From NCBI GenBank assembly GCA_032622095.1, contig CP136061.1, forward strand, positions 41,177,797 through 41,241,796: a stretch of DNA of 64,000 nucleotides, read 5' to 3'. Under the pieces are notes generated by a model that saw only the letters and a program-made list of their open reading frames with translations, did not search any database and was not told the origin of the DNA. The stretch's first letter is position 1; every line of letters starts with the position of its first letter. This DNA comes from Siphonodentalium dalli. Taxonomy: Eukaryota; Mollusca; Scaphopoda; Gadilida; Siphonodentaliidae. The position numbers were made by a program, and so were the translations under genes. Below are positions 58,360-64,000 of this stretch, piece after piece.

Positions 58360-59135
58360 ATGTCCGACACACTAAATTCAGGCTTGTGTTTGAACGCTGT
58401 CTGCATGGAGAAAATATGTCTCACTCCGGGAAATCATCATATGCAGTGATGTGAAACAATCAACTGAGGTGTTCCCGGACGGAACAACAAATAATCAGGC
58501 CAAAATAAGTTATTTCATAAATTTGATTTTCAAATAGTCAGAGAGCATCATCATTGTTATAAAAGGATTACATGCAGTGACTTATTGTTGCAATCATTGT
58601 ATAATCTTTATGCCCAATAAGGTGCGCGCCCCGAATAAAGTAGTATTAAAATATATACATTTATGTTTTCTGAAATGGTACAGTGGATGTGGTTGGAATT
58701 ATTATGAAATGGACTATTTTTATGATGTCCATGATTCAAACAGACAGAGGTTGGATTAAGTGTACAAACCAATTTATAATTACCCTTTGCCCTTTAGTGC
58801 AAAGTGACGGTATTAACTGTAATATTTTACCACAATTATTTAACTGTTTGATGAAAGTTTGATTATGAAGGTACATGTACTACCATTTTGTGAAAACTAA
58901 AGAAGATTACATTAATTATTTTGGTGCATGAAATGGATAAATGCACCTTCGATGTTTTATGACTCAATAGTTCACATCCCATAAGGCTGAAATATATCTG
59001 AATAAACAAAATCATGATCAAATGATTATGCCACAAACGATGTCACTCTTCCTGGGAGCAAAGATGCGTGAAATAGTTTTGGGACACAACACCCCGCACT
59101 TGGCTTTGAAATGACAAGCAGTGCTGCATTCAATG
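58360..59135. other. Unassigned region
   Basis: No gene, RNA or clear repeat visible. Confidence 0.4.
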
Positions 59136-59139
59136 TATT

Positions 59140-59590
59140 AAAGGTACTCAATCCGATTCGATGGTCCCATATCAGATTCCAACAACAAAACCAAATTTTT
59201 TAAAGCACCGCTTCAGTTATCAGAATCGATTAATTGCCCAAAAGTAATGCTAACTGCTGTCAACTATAGCATAAAATTGCCAAAAACGTGTTATTTATCA
59301 ATATTTTGTTCAACGAAATTTGACCAGATTGTCAAATATCTAACACCCAAAGCCACTTGATTTTACAGTTATCCATCTTCATTCGCAATTTGGGCGAAGA
59401 CCATCGGCTTGACATATATTTACCACGCCGCCAAAATTTATATATCTCGGGAAATAACAAATTTCAAAAATCAATATCTGATCACTCTGAGCTCTGATGG
59501 GTGGGTTCCTCGACTCAAATCGAATATGTTTTACCCCCGAAGCCAAAGAAATAGTAATTTGGGAGCATTAAGTCGGAATATTCCACTTTA
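59140..59590. repeat. Dispersed repeat shared with 22905-23230, 430-680 and 11740-11830
   Basis: 'aaaggtactcaatccgattc', 'cagattccaacaaca', 'gttatccatcttcattcgca' and 'ttcctcgactcaaatcgaat' occur in order. Together with the other copies it outlines an element of roughly 450 bases. Confidence 0.6.
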
Positions 59591-62500
59591 ACCAACAAAA
59601 ATTATAGCTAAATTTTGGTGTTTGGTGATTTCAGTGTAATTTGGTAAAATTTCAGTAAAAGTAAATTTCATCATGATTTTCACTCAAAATATTTCATTAG
59701 AATTTCAGTCAGAATGACAGCAGAAATTTCACTTGAAGTGGCGAGGAAATGATTAAAATTGGGATTTTTGACTAATAGTTGTGAATGCCAAAAGATGACA
59801 ACAGAAGTAATTGCAAACACCTACTTATAACTGAGGAAAATATAATGAACTAATTAAAATATCACTGAAGATACCGTAGGGTCTAAATTTCACTTTAAAA
59901 ATATTTTGACAAAAATGTTTGTTTAAATAACAGTGAAATTTCACTGTATATTTTCTCTAGGGTGACCAATAGAAATGAAGTTTCTTGTCAACTTAAGAGT
60001 GATGATCGTTTCCCAGGCATAGTTTTGTTTGGGAATAATTTTCTATTTTTATGAGAATGGAAAAGATAGACATTTCAGGCAATATAGGGGTTAAATTATA
60101 AGACATACCTCTTGTGTTGATTTAAATATATGATGTTATAACCTGTTATAACCAAAATGTTTGAGGATAAGCTTACTGTAACTTGCTCTATGCATACTAG
60201 GGTGTTTAAATGTACTGATATGATCAAATCATTGGAGAGTGGGCCTACATATGTCATAAAGCAGGTATAAATTGTCTAAGAATAATTTATTTTTTTATTT
60301 TGATTTGATGGTGATATATCACAAAAGAAAGCTATGTTACACAATTCTTTATATCTTAATATATCCTAAGGAGGATCATGGTTCTTTAGTAAATTGAAGA
60401 GTCCTTTTGAACATTTATTGGGTTCAATGCCAGTATAATTTTACATCAAAGGCCATTACAGTGCAAATGAAAATATATGCATTGTAATCTAATGGTGAGT
60501 GTTTCATAAAAGGATTTTAATAGCGATGCAGGCAAACCTATTCACTTCTGAATGTCAGTTCTCACAGTTATAAAAGCTCACATGGAACAGTCTATTTAGT
60601 CTTTTATTTAGATAATTAAAAAATTTATTCAGATAATTAAAATGTCGACAGACATAGAAACACCATATGAATTCCCATTCATTCATTTGTAGGGATGTTC
60701 AACAAAATCAGTTCATTTTACAATACACTACTAACAAAAATTTTCTACATGAAATTAACTAAACTCAGCTATTTAGCTGGAGATAAAATTAACTTTTAAA
60801 CTAAATTCATGGTATGGTAATACCTGAGGACTCATTAAATCTAAGTGATATTACTGTGATAATAATTATTGAATTTAAGTGATTATAATTCGTAGAAGTT
60901 AGTGAACATTGTTATCTTACAAACTAACCTTCTTGGAGAATATTCTTCTTTATTGAAAAGAATGCTTGATTTCTTCCTCGATCACATGCTCCATTCTAAA
61001 CAGAAATAAATAGAACTCGATAAAAGCAATAATTTTTCATTTGATTAATTTCTGTGTGCCAATCAGTGTTAATGGGAATAAAAATCCTAAAATTTTAATC
61101 ACAAGCCTTAACACTTTGAACCCTGATATCCTCAACGTTAAATGGTCCCCAACTGTTATATAGTGTTTCCGAAGAGGTAACTTGTAAATGCTCTTAACTG
61201 GAACATATATACATGTATACACTCTCAACTATACAACAATCTACTATGCTAACCAAACAAGTGTGTGGTGATATATGCCACAAGGTATTTCAGCAACACA
61301 TTCTATTCCACGTTCAATATACATGTAGATTATATTGCAGATCCCTTTGGTCGCACTATATATTTATAACGAAATTCTAATCCTTTGCCTACTATAGAAG
61401 GCATTTTTAAAAATGCACCTCTGTCCATGCATGAAAAATAGACCCCCTGTCTCCAATTTGGCTGCTAAAGTCAGAGGTATGAACATGTGACTCATTCATA
61501 GACGTACAATTCTAGTTAATTTGGGCTTTGATCGCGAAATTTCAAACAAAATTTTTGTTCTCAAAATAGGCCTCTGCGCATGCATGAAGAAACAAACCCT
61601 CTGTCATCAGTTTATCTGTCATAGTCACATGGGTAAACATAGTAGAAGTACAACTCTAGTAGTCCCCTGCGAACCGTTTGAGGTTCAGTTTGATTCGAAA
61701 CTGCCGTGATGATTCGGTCCGGTTCGAAACCTTAAGACGGGATTCGTTTATATCGAACCTTTTCTTTAGTTCCGCAAAATGGGCAAGTTTTGCATACTAG
61801 GAATTGTTTATTGATTATATACAGTATATTAATTGGTTTACACACAACTGTGTGATACTATGATTTTATGTTTACATTGTTTACATTGGACATAATTAAT
61901 TTGATTGTTACTCGGGTGGGGTAACTGGGTGATATTTCATTGAAGAGGTCTGTTGGCATAATAACTTTATTCCGTTCCCGCTAAACGGTCCGGTCGGACA
62001 TGTCAAATTCGTGATAATTAAGTAGTAAAACTATAACATTTCTGGTGTTCTATCTCAGTCTGTCGTCAAAGTTTGTTTTATTATCCATATAATTTTACTA
62101 ATAGACATAATTATACCTAACTAACGAGACAACAAGTTATGATTATTGATGAATACATAAATACAGATCGAACAAGCTTTTTTAAATTCCGTTTAAGGGT
62201 GGATACACACATGCATGTAATTTCTGTATGTAAAATCCATGTATTTTACATGGTCACACCAATCATTGATAGCATAAGTCGCCTGCGCGCGATTGGACAA
62301 TTTCAACAGGAGAGACAAGTGAGCAGTTATAAGCCATTATCAAACTAACTTCTATCAAGAAATTTCAGGCCAGTCATAATTCTTTCATGGATGCCGAAAT
62401 GAATAAATCCTGTCTGATATCTGTTGCTGTTTTCACGAGTTTGAATTCATTTCGAAAAGTGGATTTTATACTTGATTTGTTTCTCGTCATTTCAGGGTCA

Positions 62501-63008
62501 TCCAAAATAAAAATAAAATGTGCAGAATTTGAAGCTCTTTTATGGCGATTGTGATAAACGAGTGTTTAATGTCCCATTAACAATCCAATATGGTGCTCTC
62601 ATGCCTTGAATAACAGGCATTGGAAAATTAAGACAGACAATACTGGTTTGTTGAGATTCCTCGGATAGTTTCAGAGCAAGCTCATGTGATAACATTCAAT
62701 TGGGATTTCCATGCAAATATCCATTACGGCGTCAAAATATTAATGCAGGTATAGTGTTGAAAGTAAAAGAGTGACACCCCCCCCCCCAGTTTTCACCCAG
62801 AATTTACATAACAGTTTATGTTTCTCAAACAAAAGGTTGAACAAGTTCCTAACTGTCACAATTTTAGTTTGTACACACTTGATATTATAACATTTTGGAC
62901 CATAATCCATGATTGGGGAGGGGGCTGGTTCCAGAAAGCTTTTGAGTAACTAAGGGATTTAGTTGAGTGTATCAGCCGGGATTATCTGGGCATGAATGTA
63001 CAACATGT
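59591..63008. other. Unassigned 3.4-kb AT-rich region
   Basis: No gene. A diverged tandem duplication of about 170 bases is visible at 61390-61515 and 61545-61660 ('gcctctg.gcatgcatgaa', 'gtacaa.tctagt'). 61665-61770 has gttcgaa-rich sequence resembling 63755-63850. A poly-C run is at about 62778-62786. Confidence 0.4.
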
Positions 63009-63330
63009 TTAACCTCTTCGCTGCTAAATGACGTTGTGTGCTGGGCTGTTGACGTTATTGGCATTTTCCAATGGGAAAATATAACGGGAATATCACAAGA
63101 ACCATAAAACTGACTCAGGCTATTATCGTTCACAATCGTGGAACATCATACACTGTTTGAAACATCGAGATACAGTTATTCTAATGCACCAATCTCTGAG
63201 TTCCAGTTATGTATAATGGCCTACTGCTAGTGTGCTGAAGTAGGTCCGTAGTACCTACGGACCATATAGCACACGGCGTGCACTTTTACGTCCGTAATAG
63301 TTATGGACGTCATAGCAGCGAAGAGGTTAA
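63009..63330. mobile_element. Second type of TTAA-flanked MITE, 322 bp
   Basis: TTAACCTCTTCGCTGCTA at 63009 is inverted at 63313-63330 (TAGCAGCGAAGAGGTTAA). An inner palindrome 'ggtccgtagtacctacggacc' lies near 63242. TTAA target plus CC/GG ends again suggest piggyBac mobilisation. Confidence 0.8.
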
Positions 63331-64000
63331 CTTAAATATTCCATAGTTGTAAATTTTGCATATACATATATAACACAAGAGAGGAAAGGTGACGTAGTTG
63401 GGAACTTGTAGAGCTAAACTTGTAGAGAGAAGACACATAGGAACACCACCTTCTGTACTTAATTTATTTACAAGAGAAAATTCCCCCTGCACAGTGCTTA
63501 TTTGGGACCCTACGTTTGTTACTTTTCCGATAAAAAATCGTAAGTCACTTGCAAAAACAGAAAAGATCAGAACACAAAATGCGTAGATTTGAAGTCGCGG
63601 ACGAATAAACAGACTACCCATCTCCAATATAAAATAATTCTTTATTATGTAATTATCTTATAGTGTAGAGGGGCAATACTTGAATAACCTTTGATTTTAC
63701 TATAATAATGTCAATTAACAGTTCTGATTGTCCCAGAGTCTAGGACAACAAGGTCGGTGTTTGGGCTCGAGGTTCGGTTCGAATCGAGACCGAGACAATG
63801 ATTCGGTTTCAAGGTTCGGTTCGACCTAAAATTTAAAGTTCGCATGGCTCTAAACTCTAGTTGATATGTGCATTTACTGTGCTGTTATTTCGTGTCATAT
63901 ATTGTATGATTTCTGTATGGGTATTCTGGTCTCTCGGGTTCAAAGGGTTAAACGTAAACGAACAGTTTGCAACCAAGGAATATCAATCCATTTATATTTT
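63331..64000. other. Unassigned region with one unexplained open frame
   Basis: A minus-strand frame of 105 codons (63310-63627) overlaps the MITE end and has no recognised domain; it is probably chance or repeat derived. 63755-63850 is gttcggttcgaa-rich, similar to 61665-61770. Confidence 0.35.

Noticed and set aside
63310-63627. 105-codon minus-strand frame with a hydrophobic N-terminus
   Set aside because: Overlaps a MITE end, has no recognised family, and may be chance; left as unassigned.

Overview
The window is animal nuclear DNA, most likely from a mollusc (a bivalve or related lophotrochozoan). The evidence is intron-rich genes with GT/AG junctions, a tRNA-derived SINE with an AATC tail, Penelope-type and non-LTR retroelement relics, many short foldback elements, and the AT-rich dispersed repeats ending in runs of 'ggacagacgg' that are common in mollusc genomes. 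The species cannot be named from sequence alone. Coding sequence is only about 2.2 kb of 64 kb; the rest is tandem repeats, foldback elements and unassigned AT-rich DNA.

Three protein genes can be assembled exon by exon. (1) A secreted PAN/apple plus C-type lectin gene lies on the plus strand (coding exons 4885-5200, 22503-22691, 24385-24632; 250 residues, all junctions phase 1). (2) A complete HSD17B10 orthologue (mitochondrial 3-hydroxyacyl-CoA dehydrogenase type 2 / 17-beta-HSD10) lies on the minus strand (exons 43983-44006, 41078-41242, 36739-36903, 34579-34816, 29933-30123; 260 residues). (3) An LHFPL-family tetraspan membrane protein lies on the plus strand (exons 53963-54404 and 56835-57074; the 3' end is not found). 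Genes 1 and 2 converge tail to tail; 2 and 3 diverge.

Layout: 1-4400 is a foldback element followed by three minisatellites (22, 20 and 62 bp units). 4400-5200 is the lectin promoter region and exon 1. 5289-8511 is a 3.2 kb foldback transposon inserted in the first unit of a 68-bp minisatellite, which continues at 8512-10110 and again at 17205-19125. 10110-15020 holds a LINE tail, a Penelope-like fragment and small tandem arrays. 19200-22502 is an 89-bp array ending in lectin exon 2. 24620-25990 is a 64-bp array starting at the lectin stop codon. 26040-29240 holds two more arrays, one interrupted by a SINE. 29933-44006 is HSD17B10 with repeat-filled introns. 44390-53900 is a 2.2 kb terminal-inverted-repeat element and many palindromic MITEs. 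53963-57074 is the LHFPL gene, whose intron holds two intact TTAA-flanked MITEs. 57100-64000 is mostly unassigned.

The most striking observation is that three separate minisatellites are made from gene boundaries. One 89-bp unit carries the 3' splice site and first 64 coding bases of lectin exon 2 (about 37 extra copies). One 35-bp unit carries the last coding bases and 5' splice site of HSD17B10 exon 4 (exactly 9 extra copies). One 64-bp unit carries the lectin stop codon and start of its 3' UTR (about 19 copies). These place arrays of decoy acceptors and decoy donors beside the real ones; use of any decoy leads to a premature stop. A second theme is several families of perfect or near-perfect hairpin repeats, some arranged as hairpins inside larger hairpins.
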